In this document: positions 54,097-64,000 of the stretch, in pieces
Layout: each line of letters opens with the position of its first letter
How positions within the stretch are numbered: position 1 is the stretch's first letter
Assembly (NCBI GenBank): GCA_963823245.1
Contig: CAWGKQ010000003.1
Coordinates: 186,001 to 250,000, forward strand
Length of the DNA stretch: 64,000 nt
Source: JAWVFM01 sp963823245
Lineage (GTDB): Bacteria; Actinomycetota; Thermoleophilia; Solirubrobacterales; 70-9
Direction: 5' to 3'
Notes under the pieces: model-generated
Seen by the model: the letters and a program-made list of their open reading frames with translations, nothing else
What the model was told of the DNA's origin: nothing
Databases searched by the model: none
Program-made: the position numbers and the translations under genes

Positions 54097-54720
54097 ATGA
54101 GATCCATCGCGCTGAGCGCGGCGATCGGCGTGGCTGCCGTAGTCGCTGCGATCCCGTCCGGGGCCGCGGGAGCCGACAAGTTCGGGGCCGACCTGAAGAA
54201 CAGCGACGGCTCGGTGACGCAGCCGACTGCGGAGCGGAACTGCCAGCAGGACGCCAACGCACTCGACTCGACGAAGGAGTGCGACCGGATCGCCGTCTCC
54301 TACCAGGACACGGGCGCGATCGATGGGAACATCACGGCGCCCCACGGCGGCAAGATCGACAAGCTCAAGCTGGTCGCTCTCCACAAGGGCAAGTTCCAGT
54401 TCGAGCTCGGCCGCACGAAGAACTACAGCGGTGGCGACAACGGCAAGGGCCAGATCGTGGCGCACAGCCGCCACGTGAAGTACGGATCGAGCATCAAGGG
54501 CAGCGGGTACAAGATCCAGACGTTCGACATCCCTGACAAGCACGTCGACAAGGGCGACTACCTCGCGATCAAGGCAAAGAAGACGTCGCTTCTGAAGTGC
54601 CAGTCTGGAAGCACCGAGCAGCTTCTGTTCCAGCCGCCGCTCGCGGTGAACGCGCCGTTCACCGGCAACGCCGGCCACGTCAGCAACTGCACGCTGCTGC
54701 TCCAGGCCGTCTACAAGTAG
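54097..54720 (+). CDS. Secreted protein of unknown function
   Basis: AGGAGG at 54083-54088 favours ATG 54097 over ATG 54091. The 207-residue product has a signal peptide (RSIALSAAIGVAAVVAAIPSGAAGA). The mature beta-rich domain has four Cys (CQQDANALDSTKEC, KCQSG, SNCTLLLQ), probably two disulfides, and many Lys. No family recognised; similar proteins without known function occur in soil actinobacteria. Confidence 0.75.
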   Translation: MRSIALSAAIGVAAVVAAIPSGAAGADKFGADLKNSDGSVTQPTAERNCQQDANALDSTKECDRIAVSYQDTGAIDGNITAPHGGKIDKLKLVALHKGKFQFELGRTKNYSGGDNGKGQIVAHSRHVKYGSSIKGSGYKIQTFDIPDKHVDKGDYLAIKAKKTSLLKCQSGSTEQLLFQPPLAVNAPFTGNAGHVSNCTLLLQAVYK

Positions 54721-54721
54721 G

Positions 54722-55642
54722 TCAGAGAGAATCCGTCGAGGCGTAGCCCTCGGCGAGCGTGGGCGCGGAGGCCCGCTCGGGTGGGCGGGCCTCCAGCCTG
54801 CCGGCTCCGAGCCACGAGCCGACGAGGATTCCCGCAAGCCCGACGAGCTTGCCGGCGGTGATCGGCTCGGAAAGGAACCAGGCGCCGTAAACCACGGCAA
54901 AGCCGGGCGCGATGTAGGACACGAGCATCGTCCGCGCGGGCCCGACCTTCGCGATGAGCGCGTAGAAGATGACGAACGCGAGGCCGGTGCCGAAAAGCCC
55001 GAGGGCCGCGACCGCTGCGATGGGGCCGAGCGCGGGCGCAGCCGACGGGAGCGTTGCCGCGGCGGCCGGCAGCAGAAGCAGAGCGCCGGCCGTCATCACG
55101 ACGGCGACAACGCCGATCGGCGGCGCGTCCGCGAACCGAGCCTTGAAGATGAACCCCCCGACCGCGTAGCCGACGCTGGCGAGCACGACGGCAACGCCTC
55201 CGAGCACACCCGAGCCCGAGAGATCGAGCCCGAACAGCGCGATGACGCCCACGATGCCGATCGCGACGCCGAGGAGGCGCGTGCCCTCTGAGCGCTCCTC
55301 CGGGTCGAGGCGAAGGGCCAGAAGCGCGGTGAAGATGGGCGTGGTCGCGACCAGGATCCCGGCCAGCGACGAGGAGATCGAGCGCTCACCCGCGGCGATC
55401 AGGAGGAACGGCCCGGCGACCTGGATCGCGCCGAGGATGACCGCCCAACGAATCCGGCCTCGAAGCGCGGCGAGCGCGCCTCGGTGGGCGGCGATAGGCA
55501 GCAGCACCAGCGCCGCGAGGGCGATGCGGGCGAAGGAGACGACCTCCGGCGAGAGATCGCGCAGCCCGATCTTGATCAGCAGGTAGCTGACACCCCAGAT
55601 CGCCGATAGCCCGAGGAGAAGAAGCCAGGAGCGACGATCCAC
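54722..55642 (-). CDS. EamA/DMT-family transporter
   Basis: The 306-residue product has ten hydrophobic segments in two EamA repeats: LLLLGLSAIWGVSYLLIKIGLRDLSPEVVSFARIALAALVLLPIA starts repeat 1, and LGGVAVVLASVGYAVGGFIFKARFADAPPIGVVAVVMTAGALLLLP starts repeat 2. The end has WFLSEPITAGKLVGLAGILVGSWLGAG, the standard last-span pattern. Probably a metabolite exporter. Start is ATG-type at 55642; convergent with the secreted-protein gene, one base between stops. Confidence 0.9.
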   Translation of the reverse strand: MDRRSWLLLLGLSAIWGVSYLLIKIGLRDLSPEVVSFARIALAALVLLPIAAHRGALAALRGRIRWAVILGAIQVAGPFLLIAAGERSISSSLAGILVATTPIFTALLALRLDPEERSEGTRLLGVAIGIVGVIALFGLDLSGSGVLGGVAVVLASVGYAVGGFIFKARFADAPPIGVVAVVMTAGALLLLPAAAATLPSAAPALGPIAAVAALGLFGTGLAFVIFYALIAKVGPARTMLVSYIAPGFAVVYGAWFLSEPITAGKLVGLAGILVGSWLGAGRLEARPPERASAPTLAEGYASTDSL

Positions 55643-55651
55643 GCATCCAGG

Positions 55652-56770
55652 CTAGCCTGGGCGTTCGATCGTCCCCGTGTTGATGCCGCCGTAGCTGTAT
55701 GTCGGGACCACGGGCCACTGGCGCTTCCAGCTCGCCATCTCCGACGAGGGAAAGACGTTGAGCCAGCGCGGGTCACGGCGGTTCGGGTCGGCGAGCGCCT
55801 TCTCCTTGATCATCGAGTCGTATTGGTCGATCGAGTCCTCGAGCGTGTTCGAGTTCAGGATCACCTCGCGGCCGAAGAACTCGGCGGCCTTCCGGACGCC
55901 CGGGATCTTCGAGAGGTGCGGGTGCCAGTTGTCGGCGGCGACACCGTTCTCGGACGACACCCAAACGCCCTCGTCGGTGTTGACGCACAGCGAGTGGTTA
56001 CCGTCAGTGTGGCCGGGCGTCCACACGAGGGCACAGCCCTTGCCGAGCTCGACGTCACCGTCCACGAGCACGACCTTGTCGGTCCGCAGGTCCTTGATCC
56101 CCTCCCCCACGTACCAGGCCCATTGCATGGGGTGGATCGAGTTGAAGGTGTCCCACTCCCTGCGCTGCGCGATCAGCTTCGCGTTCGGGAACAGGGGCTC
56201 GCGCGGCGCGGCCTCGCCCTCGATGGGCTCGGTGGTGCCGAGGATGAAGCGGGGATCCTGGACGTGGAGGTGGTCGAAGCTCACGAAGTCGACGTCCTCG
56301 ACTCGCAGGCCGGCCTTCACGAGCGCCTCGTCGGGGTGGTTCCAGATGTTCGCCAGCACCTTGTAGGAGAGGAACTCGCCCAGGCGCTCGATCTGCTGGG
56401 CGTAGTACGGCGCCTCCGCCGGGCCCTCCGGGACGGTGGGCTCGTAGGCGAGGGTGCGAAGCCGGCCCTCGAAGTCCTCGAACTGGACCACCTGGAGCCG
56501 GTTGATGATGTTGATGTACGGGTTGGCGCCGATCGCCGAGCCGCCGAACGCGAACTTCACCGGGTAGCCGGCGGAGGCGATGTCGATCGTGCGGACGCCG
56601 CGGACGCGGTTCTCGGTCGTGGCGAACCGAGCCCGGAACTCAGCTGCCGCCTCGCGGATCGCCGCCGGGCGATCGCCTCGCGGCCAGGTGGCGTTGGCCT
56701 CGTCGAACTCGCTGAACGGGCGCAGGCCGATCGAATCGGGCCTGACCTCGGGGACGTCGACGATTGCCAT
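55652..56770 (-). CDS. Metallo-beta-lactamase-fold hydrolase
   Basis: The 372-residue product carries the metal motif SFDHLHVQD (HxHxxD form) at about 164-172, then LVWTPGHTDGNHSLCVNTDEGVWVSSENGVAADN with the third His (PGHT) and bridging Asp. A helical insertion precedes the motif (IERLGEFLSYKVLANIWNHPDEALVKAGL). Similar to uncharacterised MBL hydrolases of actinobacteria. Substrate unknown. Start is ATG 56770; it lies nine bases upstream of the EamA gene on the same strand. Confidence 0.88.
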   Translation of the reverse strand: MAIVDVPEVRPDSIGLRPFSEFDEANATWPRGDRPAAIREAAAEFRARFATTENRVRGVRTIDIASAGYPVKFAFGGSAIGANPYINIINRLQVVQFEDFEGRLRTLAYEPTVPEGPAEAPYYAQQIERLGEFLSYKVLANIWNHPDEALVKAGLRVEDVDFVSFDHLHVQDPRFILGTTEPIEGEAAPREPLFPNAKLIAQRREWDTFNSIHPMQWAWYVGEGIKDLRTDKVVLVDGDVELGKGCALVWTPGHTDGNHSLCVNTDEGVWVSSENGVAADNWHPHLSKIPGVRKAAEFFGREVILNSNTLEDSIDQYDSMIKEKALADPNRRDPRWLNVFPSSEMASWKRQWPVVPTYSYGGINTGTIERPG

Positions 56771-56795
56771 CGCCCCCGAACTCTAGCTCGGGCGG

Positions 56796-57800
56796 CTAGG
56801 CGCTCGGTGTAGGCGCGACCTCGATCGGCTCGCCGCCCCGCTGCCAGTGGGCTTCGGGCGAGGGCGGCGTGTCGCGCAGGTACCACTCGGCGTCGAGGGC
56901 GCCCATGCAACCGGTGCCGGCCGCCGTGACCGCCTGGCGGTAGGTGTGGTCGACCAGGTCGCCGACCGCGAAGACGCCCCCTAGCTTGGTTCGGGTCGAG
57001 CCCGGCTGCGTTACGACGTATCCGTTCTCGTCCGTGTCCACCTGGCCCGTGACGAGCTCCGAGCGCGGGGTGTGGCCGATCGCGACGAAAGCGCCCCCGA
57101 CTGCGAGCGACTCCGTCTCGCCGGTCTCCACGTTGCGCAGGCTGATGCTGGCGATCTTGCCGTCGTCGCCCGCCACGAACTCCTCGGGCACGAACGGCGT
57201 CTTGAAGCTGATGTTGGGCACCGCGTCGGCGCGCTCGAGCATGATCTTCGAGGCGCGAAACTCAGGCCGGCGGTGGACGACGGAGAGCTCGTTCGCGAAC
57301 TTGGAGATGAAGATCGAGTCCTCCATCGCCGAATCGCCGCCGCCGATGACGGCCACGTTCTCACCCTTGAAGAAGGCGCCGTCGCAGACGCCGCAGGTGG
57401 AGACGCCCTTGCCGGCAAGCTCGAGCTCACCGGGGATCCCGAGCCGCTTCGGCTCGGCGCCCATAGCGAGGATCAGCGCCCTCGAAGCGTGCTCCTCGTC
57501 GCCGATGAAGACCCGCTGGACCTCGCCGTCGGACAGCTCGACCCGCGTCGCGTCGTCGGTGATGAAGCGGGCCCCGAAGCGCTCCGCCTGCGCGCGGAAC
57601 TCCTGCATCATCTCCGGCCCCATGATCCCCTCGGGATAACCGGGGTAGTTCTCGACGTCGGTCGTGTTCTGAAGCTGGCCGCCCCACTGGAACCCCTCGA
57701 TGACGAGGGGCTCGAGGTTCGCGCGGGCCGCGTACAGCGCCGCTGTGTAGCCGGCGGGGCCGCCGCCGAGAATGGTCAGGTTGTCAACGCCTTCTGTCAT
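56796..57800 (-). CDS. trxB: Thioredoxin reductase
   Basis: The 334-residue flavoprotein has FAD motif LTILGGGPAGYTAALYAARANLEPLVIEG, redox pair Cys136/Cys139 (STCGVCDG), NADPH motif VAVIGGGDSAMEDSIFISK and the closing FAD motif GGVFAVGDLVDHTYRQAVTAAGTGCMGALDAEWYL. The active site is C-G-V-C instead of the common C-A-T-C. No thioredoxin gene is adjacent. A short Pro-rich tail extends past the usual end. Confidence 0.95.
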   Translation of the reverse strand: MTEGVDNLTILGGGPAGYTAALYAARANLEPLVIEGFQWGGQLQNTTDVENYPGYPEGIMGPEMMQEFRAQAERFGARFITDDATRVELSDGEVQRVFIGDEEHASRALILAMGAEPKRLGIPGELELAGKGVSTCGVCDGAFFKGENVAVIGGGDSAMEDSIFISKFANELSVVHRRPEFRASKIMLERADAVPNISFKTPFVPEEFVAGDDGKIASISLRNVETGETESLAVGGAFVAIGHTPRSELVTGQVDTDENGYVVTQPGSTRTKLGGVFAVGDLVDHTYRQAVTAAGTGCMGALDAEWYLRDTPPSPEAHWQRGGEPIEVAPTPSA

Positions 57801-57830
57801 TTCGCTCCACGCTCCATGCTACTTCACTTT

Positions 57831-58976
57831 TTATAGTGTCGCCTCGGCCGCGGTCGTTACGCGCGTCCCGCGCTCGGCGGGCGTCCCCTCCACCTCCCAG
57901 CGGGCCACCGTGCGGCGAAGCTGGAAGAACGCGACGAGGCCCGGTGGGATCGGCAGCCAGAAGGCGAACAGGCGGTACGTGAGCACCGCCGCGAAGACGT
58001 CGTCGCCGGGGAAGCCGAAGAGCACGAAGGCGCCGATCATGCCGGCGTCGACGGCCCCCACGCCCGCCGGCGCGAACGGGAAGAGGTTGGCGGCGAGCCC
58101 GAGGAAGAACCCCTGCACGACCACGCCGAGTGGGACGCTGACGCCGTAGGCGTGGAAGCTCGCCCACAGGATCCCGATGTTGGCCGCCCAGTAGCCGATC
58201 GCGCCGGCCACCGCCAAACCCCCCTCAGAAGGGTTTCGGACCAGGTCGAGCGCCGTTCGGGTACCGCGGGCAAGCGTGGCCGGCACCGTCGCGAGGCGGT
58301 GGGCGAGGCGGCCGCGGCGGCTCGTGTAGGAGGCAGCTTGGGCGCGCCGCTCGAAATCGCCCGGGATCAGCGCGATGAGCAGGAACACCACGATGACGAG
58401 GCCGGCGATCCCCGCCGGAACGATCGTCAGACCGGCGGGGGCGGGGCCGTGGAGGAGCCCGGTGCGCAGCAGGATCCCGTTGAGGATGACCACGCTCAGG
58501 TATACGCCGTAGAGCAGCACCAGGAAAGCGACCAGCCGGCACGCGGCGCGTCCGGCCTCCATTCCAGCCTTCCGGATGGCCCAGTAGTTCAGGACGACGC
58601 CGCCCGCGCCGCCGGCCGAGAAGAGCAGCGACGCCGCGAGGCCAGCCATCGTGATCTGGTAGGCCTCGCCGAAGCGCAGGCCCATCCCCCGGCCGACGAC
58701 GCCGCGAAACAGGGCGACGTAAGAGAGGTAGGCGGCCACGTCCATCGCGAAGGCGACGGCGAGCCACTCCGGCGCGGCATCCCCGAGGCGGCTGAGGGTC
58801 CCCTGGATCCCGACGATCTTCGGCAGCAGGAAGTAGATGCCGATGATCAGCAGGACTACGACCAGGCCGGTCTGGATCAGGAGCTTTGGGCTGGCGAAGA
58901 AAGTGGGCTCCGACCCGTTGGCCTCGGCCGCGTCGGCGCCGTCGTCGCGGTCTGGTGGCCCCATCCTCTGGTTCAT
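57831..58976 (-). CDS. Lysylphosphatidylglycerol-synthase-type membrane protein (UPF0104/AglD-like)
   Basis: The 381-residue product has about eight hydrophobic segments, among them LLIQTGLVVVLLIIGIYFLLPKIVG and AVAFAMDVAAYLSYVALFRGV. The family-typical YQITMAGLAASLLFSAGGAGGVVLNYWAIRKAGME and GVVVQGFFLGLAANLFPFAPAGVGAVDAGMIGAF, with the G-G-x-G and PFAPAGVGAVD motifs, follow. These transmembrane LPG_synthase_TM proteins, without the synthase domain, probably move lipids. The following PAP2 gene fits a lipid theme. Confidence 0.88.
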   Translation of the reverse strand: MNQRMGPPDRDDGADAAEANGSEPTFFASPKLLIQTGLVVVLLIIGIYFLLPKIVGIQGTLSRLGDAAPEWLAVAFAMDVAAYLSYVALFRGVVGRGMGLRFGEAYQITMAGLAASLLFSAGGAGGVVLNYWAIRKAGMEAGRAACRLVAFLVLLYGVYLSVVILNGILLRTGLLHGPAPAGLTIVPAGIAGLVIVVFLLIALIPGDFERRAQAASYTSRRGRLAHRLATVPATLARGTRTALDLVRNPSEGGLAVAGAIGYWAANIGILWASFHAYGVSVPLGVVVQGFFLGLAANLFPFAPAGVGAVDAGMIGAFVLFGFPGDDVFAAVLTYRLFAFWLPIPPGLVAFFQLRRTVARWEVEGTPAERGTRVTTAAEATL

Positions 58977-59026
58977 ATCCTCGCATCAAGCGGGAAACAC
59001 TTGACTCCCGGCATCCGGCGCTGGGA

Positions 59027-60061
59027 TCAGGAGTTCGCGATGCGCTCCAGGCGCTGCACCGCGTCGCTGAGGCGCAGCGCCACAGGCTCGAGCAGCGGCT
59101 CGCCGAGTCTCACCGCCGCCACGAGCGCGGCTCCGGCGACGAGGTCGATCGCGTAGTGCTCGCCTAGATAGACGAGCGCCACGCCGAGGGCCGCCGCGTA
59201 GCCGTAGCCCACGGCGCCCGCGCCCGGCGCGCTCTCCGCGAGCAGCATGGCGGCGAGCAGGGAGGTCGCGAAGTGAAGCGACGGCATCGCGGCCCACGGG
59301 TTGCCCCCGAAGGCCTCGTAGAGGCGCGGCCAAGCGTCGCCCCACACCTCCTCCCCCACCTCGACCATCAGGCGACGCAGCTCGAGGGCCTCGCTCTCGG
59401 CCTCGGGGTCCTGCGCGGGTAGCGCCTGGCGGCGAAGCTCGTCCTCCAGCTCCCCGCTCTCGGCCGCCCACCATGGAGGCGCCGTCGGGACTAGGAAGTA
59501 GACCGCGCAGCCGATGTCGAAGGCGACCGCGAGCTGCCGGGCAGCGTGCGCGAAGCGGTGGTTTCGCCAGACGAGGATCCACACGAGCGAGAGGTGCGGC
59601 TCGAAGAACCACGCCCAGTGGACGAAGACGAGCGCGCGGTCGAGCGGCCGCACCCGTCCGGGCCGCGCCAGGGCTCGCTGGAGCCGAAGCCCGGGCAGCT
59701 CACCGCCCCCGAGGCGCAGGTCGGCCCGGATCGGATAGCGGACCCGGAGCCGCTCGCGCAGGCGCTCGGGGTCGTCGTAGGGGAGCTCGTGGATCACGGT
59801 GAACGCCCACATCTGCATGGTGAAGAGGGCCGCGTCGCGAAGCTTGGTCCTGGGGCGAAGCACGGCGAGGCCCAGCGGGCCGGCGACCGTGGCGCCGGCC
59901 GTGACCGCCGGCGGGATGCGAAGGCGACGGCGCAGAAGTGGCAGGGTGACCGAGGCGACGACGGCGGCGCCGGCCGAGACTCGGACCAGCGTGCGCAGCA
60001 CCGGGCTCGGACGGCGACGAGATCTGAATACGCCCAAGGCGCGGCGAGTGTAGTGACGCAT
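59027..60061 (-). CDS. PAP2-superfamily membrane phosphatase/transferase
   Basis: The 344-residue product has several membrane segments and the PAP2 catalytic motifs in the inositol-phosphotransferase-like arrangement: WAAMPSLHFATSLLAAMLL (Ser-x-His) and LGEHYAIDLVAGAALVAAV (H...D). An N-terminal basic region (RRHYTRRALG-like) precedes. Likely dephosphorylates or transfers a lipid phosphate. It starts only 14 bases from the divergent subunit II gene when TTG 60076 is used. Confidence 0.88.
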   Translation of the reverse strand: MRHYTRRALGVFRSRRRPSPVLRTLVRVSAGAAVVASVTLPLLRRRLRIPPAVTAGATVAGPLGLAVLRPRTKLRDAALFTMQMWAFTVIHELPYDDPERLRERLRVRYPIRADLRLGGGELPGLRLQRALARPGRVRPLDRALVFVHWAWFFEPHLSLVWILVWRNHRFAHAARQLAVAFDIGCAVYFLVPTAPPWWAAESGELEDELRRQALPAQDPEAESEALELRRLMVEVGEEVWGDAWPRLYEAFGGNPWAAMPSLHFATSLLAAMLLAESAPGAGAVGYGYAAALGVALVYLGEHYAIDLVAGAALVAAVRLGEPLLEPVALRLSDAVQRLERIANS

Positions 60062-60075
60062 AGAATGCTCGCGCC

Positions 60076-61064
60076 TTGACGGCCGCAGCCCTCAGAAGCA
60101 TGCGCCGATGGGCGGCAGCGGCGGCCGTGGCCGCGGTCACCGTCGGCGGCCTCGTCGCCGCGTCGCCCGCCGGCGCCTCGATCATCAGCCCGCGCGCGGG
60201 GCACTCGCCGAACGCGAGCGACATCCGCACCGCCTACTGGATCGCGCTCGCGGTGGCGGCGATCCTCGGCGCGGCGGCGGTCATCGCGCTGCTTGTAGCG
60301 GTTTTCCGCTTTCGCGAGCGCCGCGGGGCAATCCCGGCCCGGCTCGCCGCCGGACGCGGGTTCTTCCTACGCGCGGGCGCACCGCTCGCCGTCGTCGCGA
60401 TCGGGCTCTTCGTAGCCGGCATCATCCTCACCGAGGACGCGAAGAAGGTGCCGCAGGCCGGCAGCGGCGCGGTCGCCTCCGCGGCTCAGACTGCTCAGGT
60501 CGGCGTGAAGGGCGTGCCCTCCGAGGCGCTCCAGCAGGCCATCGAGACCCTTCGCAACACGACTCCGGCGAACGGGCCGATCGGCGGCGTCGCCAAGGGC
60601 GGGCCGCTCGAGATCGACGCGGTGGCGCAGCAGTGGCTGTGGCGCTTCTTCTACCCCGGCGGTCCCGGCGCCTCCGGCGGGTACAGCGCGGCCGGCGGAC
60701 GGCCCGGCGATCGAACCTTCTCCTATACGACCCTGACGGTTCCTGTCGACACGCCGGTCGTCCTCAACGTCACCTCCACGGACGTGATGCACCGCTGGTT
60801 CGTCCCGGCCCTCGGCGGCCAGGTCGACGCCGTACCCGGACATGTGTCGCAGACCTGGTTCAAGGCCGACCGCACGGGCACCTTCCCGGGCCAGTCCACC
60901 GCCTTCTCCGGCACCGGCTACTCGACGATGCGGATCTACGTCCACGTGGTGAGCCAGAGCGCCTACGCGGCCTACCTGAAGCGCGAAGCCGCCGACCTCG
61001 CTGACGCGCAGAACTACATCGACGGCGTCATCAAGCGCCACGCGGTCCCAGGGGAGGGGGCGCC

Positions 61065-61068
<4 letters not shown>
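60076..61068 (+). CDS. Heme-copper oxidase subunit II-like protein lacking the CuA cysteines
   Basis: The start is TTG 60076; ATG 60100 is an alternative that leaves a better gap to the divergent gene. The product has a signal peptide, two membrane segments (about 52-78 and 99-119) and a C-terminal cupredoxin domain, DAVAQQWLWRFFYPGG and STDVMHRWFVPALGGQVDAVPGH. At the CuA site the usual G-Q-C-x-E-x-C-x-x-x-H-x-x-M reads GQSTAFSGTGYSTM: Ser274 and Ser278 replace both Cys and Tyr282 the second His; His239 and Met285 remain. This resembles quinol-oxidase CyoA. It overlaps the subunit I gene by four bases (GTGA). Confidence 0.88.
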
Positions 61069-62898
<1,830 letters not shown>

Positions 62899-62900
<2 letters not shown>

Positions 62901-63810
62901 GGAAGGCCACGCGTCCGCGGCGACGGTCCCGGGCCATCGGGCATTCGGCGAGCTCGCGCGCGACTACTTCGCGCTCACGAAGCCCCGGATCATCGGGCTG
63001 CTCCTGCTGACGACCGTGACGACGATGCTCGTGGCGGCGCCGACCGGGCTCGGGCTCGCGACGGTGCTCTGGACGATGCTCGGTGGGTATCTCGCCGCCG
63101 GCGGCGCGGGTGCGATCAACCACTACGTCGAGCGCGAGCGGGACGCGCGCATGGACCGCACCTGCGACCGGCCGATCGCCTCCGGGCGCATAGAGCCGCT
63201 TCACGGGCTCGTCTTCGGCATCGCCCTCGGCGCGCTCGCGTTCGTCGAGCTGGCCGTGACCACGAACCTGCTCGCGGCGGCCCTCGCGCTCACCGGGCTA
63301 CTCGGCTACGTGTTCGTCTACACGCTGTGGCTGAAGCCGCGGACGCCCCAGAACATCGTCATCGGAGGCGCCGCCGGGGCGATCCCCCCGCTGGTCGGCT
63401 GGGCGGCCGCCACCGGGGGGCTCAGCGTCGACGCGTTGTATCCGTTCGCGATCATCTTCCTTTGGACGCCGCCCCATTTCTGGGCGCTGGCGCTGCTCGT
63501 CGCCGACGACTACCAGCGGGTCGGCGTGCCGATGCTGCCGGTCGTGCGCGGCGAGGCGACCACGAGGCGCCTCATCGTCGCCTACTCGATCGGCCTGGTG
63601 GCGTTCACCGCCCTGCCCTACTTCACGGGCCTCTTCGACGGCTTCTACCTGGCGGCAGCGCTCTTGCTCGGGGCCGCCTTCGTCGGCCTAGCGGCATGGC
63701 TCGCCCTTCGTCCCTCGCGCCGGGCCGCGGTCGCCCTGCATCTCGGCTCGCTCGCCTACCTCGCCCTGCTGTTCATCGCGATGGCGGTGGATAGGGGGGT
63801 ATTCGGGTGA
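62899..63810 (+). CDS. ctaB: Protoheme IX farnesyltransferase (heme O synthase)
   Basis: This UbiA-family integral membrane prenyltransferase makes heme O. The 303-residue product has FALTKPRIIGLLLLTTVTTML in span 1, the first Asp-rich motif in NHYVERERDARMDRTCDRPI at about 74-93, YTLWLKPRTPQNIVIGGAAGAIPPLVGWAA, IIFLWTPPHFWALALLVADDYQRVGVPMLPVVRG with the second motif, and nine spans in all. The start overlaps the subunit I stop. Its presence shows that heme O/A is made in this cell even though the adjacent subunit I cannot bind heme in the normal way. Confidence 0.95.
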
Positions 63811-63859
63811 GGGGCCTTGGCCCCGAAAGAGGCGTGTAAGGCGGCGTAGCCGCCGCAAG
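63811..63859 (+). repeat. Two-hairpin intergenic element, copy 2
   Basis: Hairpin 1: GGGGCC (63811-63816), TT, GGCCCC (63819-63824), starting right after the ctaB TGA. Linker GAAAGAGGCGTGTAA (63825-63839), identical to copy 1. Hairpin 2: GGCGGC (63840-63845), loop GTA, GCCGCC (63849-63854), then GCAAG. It lies 20 bases ahead of the small membrane-protein gene. Could act as terminator, processing site or cis-regulatory RNA. Confidence 0.75.
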
Positions 63860-63879
63860 GGATCTGATAGAAGGGGCAC

Positions 63880-63993
63880 GTGGACCGCGACACCGCCGCA
63901 CGCAACCTCCGCACCGGGCTTCTGTTCGCCTCGCTGGCGATTGCGGTGTTCGCGCTCACGTTCGTAGTCGCGATCCTCTACATCCGCGGGTGA
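63880..63993 (+). CDS. Small single-span membrane protein at the end of the oxidase-like operon
   Basis: GTG 63880, four bases after AAGGGGC, to TGA 63991-63993. The 37 residues are a charged start (VDRDTAARNLRTG) and one membrane helix (LLFASLAIAVFALTFVVAILYI) ending RG. It has the size and shape of small accessory subunits found after oxidase genes (CtaF/CoxM-like), but sequence alone does not prove that. The hairpin element precedes it. Confidence 0.65.
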   Translation: MDRDTAARNLRTGLLFASLAIAVFALTFVVAILYIRG

Positions 63994-64000
63994 GCTGACC

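Overview
The window is a high-GC, gene-dense bacterial chromosome segment. Frequent GTG/TTG (and some apparent CTG) starts, the tig-clpP-clpX order, F420/DUF385-type and DUF2277 proteins, several ECF sigma factors and fatty-acid/CoA genes suggest a soil-type actinobacterium. Class Thermoleophilia (Solirubrobacterales/Gaiellales-like) is my best guess; this is inference, with no rRNA here to confirm it.

Layout. 0-7.2 kb: IS110 and SDR remnants, then a minus-strand block clpX, (beta-helix protein), clpP, tig, a 44-aa coupled ORF, a CtaG-like protein and corA. 7.2-13 kb: HD-domain hydrolase, secreted proteins, lemA, an ECF sigma/ogt/HTH-regulator operon with a striking TTGACA repeat array, and a lipoprotein joined abruptly to the tail of an SGNH hydrolase. 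13-20 kb: acyl-CoA carboxylase beta subunit, acyl-CoA synthetase, an S10 serine carboxypeptidase, SRPBCC, class C beta-lactamase-like and DUF385 proteins. 20-25.6 kb: small accessory genes around tRNA-His, tRNA-Arg and tRNA-Pro, including an HTH/LAGLIDADG-like protein whose end overlaps tRNA-Pro. 25.6-35.9 kb: secreted endoglycoceramidase-like GH5, alpha/beta hydrolase, SigG-type ECF sigma, glyoxalase, HhH-GPD repair protein, DHA2 exporter, GntR regulator, glycerol kinase-like and FAD oxidoreductase genes. 35.9-41.9 kb: a gamma-glutamylation amine catabolic operon (permease, glutamine-synthetase-like ligase, class I amidotransferase hydrolase, aldehyde dehydrogenase, SDR). 41.9-54 kb: NYN protein, amidotransferase, DUF1015, ATP:cobalamin adenosyltransferase, OsmC, SDR, MFS, NUDIX, then a beta-oxidation set (thiolase, aminotransferase IV, acyl-CoA dehydrogenase, 3-hydroxyacyl-CoA dehydrogenase). 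54-64 kb: secreted protein, EamA transporter, MBL hydrolase, trxB, flippase-like protein, PAP2, and a heme-copper-oxidase-like operon (subunit II, subunit I, ctaB, small membrane protein).

Most notable points. (1) The oxidase subunit I in the last operon keeps the family fold signatures but has none of the six canonical heme/CuB histidines, and its subunit II partner lacks the CuA cysteines. (2) A two-hairpin element with an invariant linker occurs twice, at 50.75 and 63.81 kb; its first stem differs in sequence but stays paired. (3) A nested TTGACA operator array sits ahead of an HTH gene. (4) An HTH/LAGLIDADG-like gene overlaps a tRNA.

Caution: about thirty single-base frame breaks fall inside well-conserved genes, mostly at 33-53 kb, often with the frame restored further on. 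This pattern fits uncorrected sequencing indels better than decay, so I annotate such loci as single genes and state where the frame changes.
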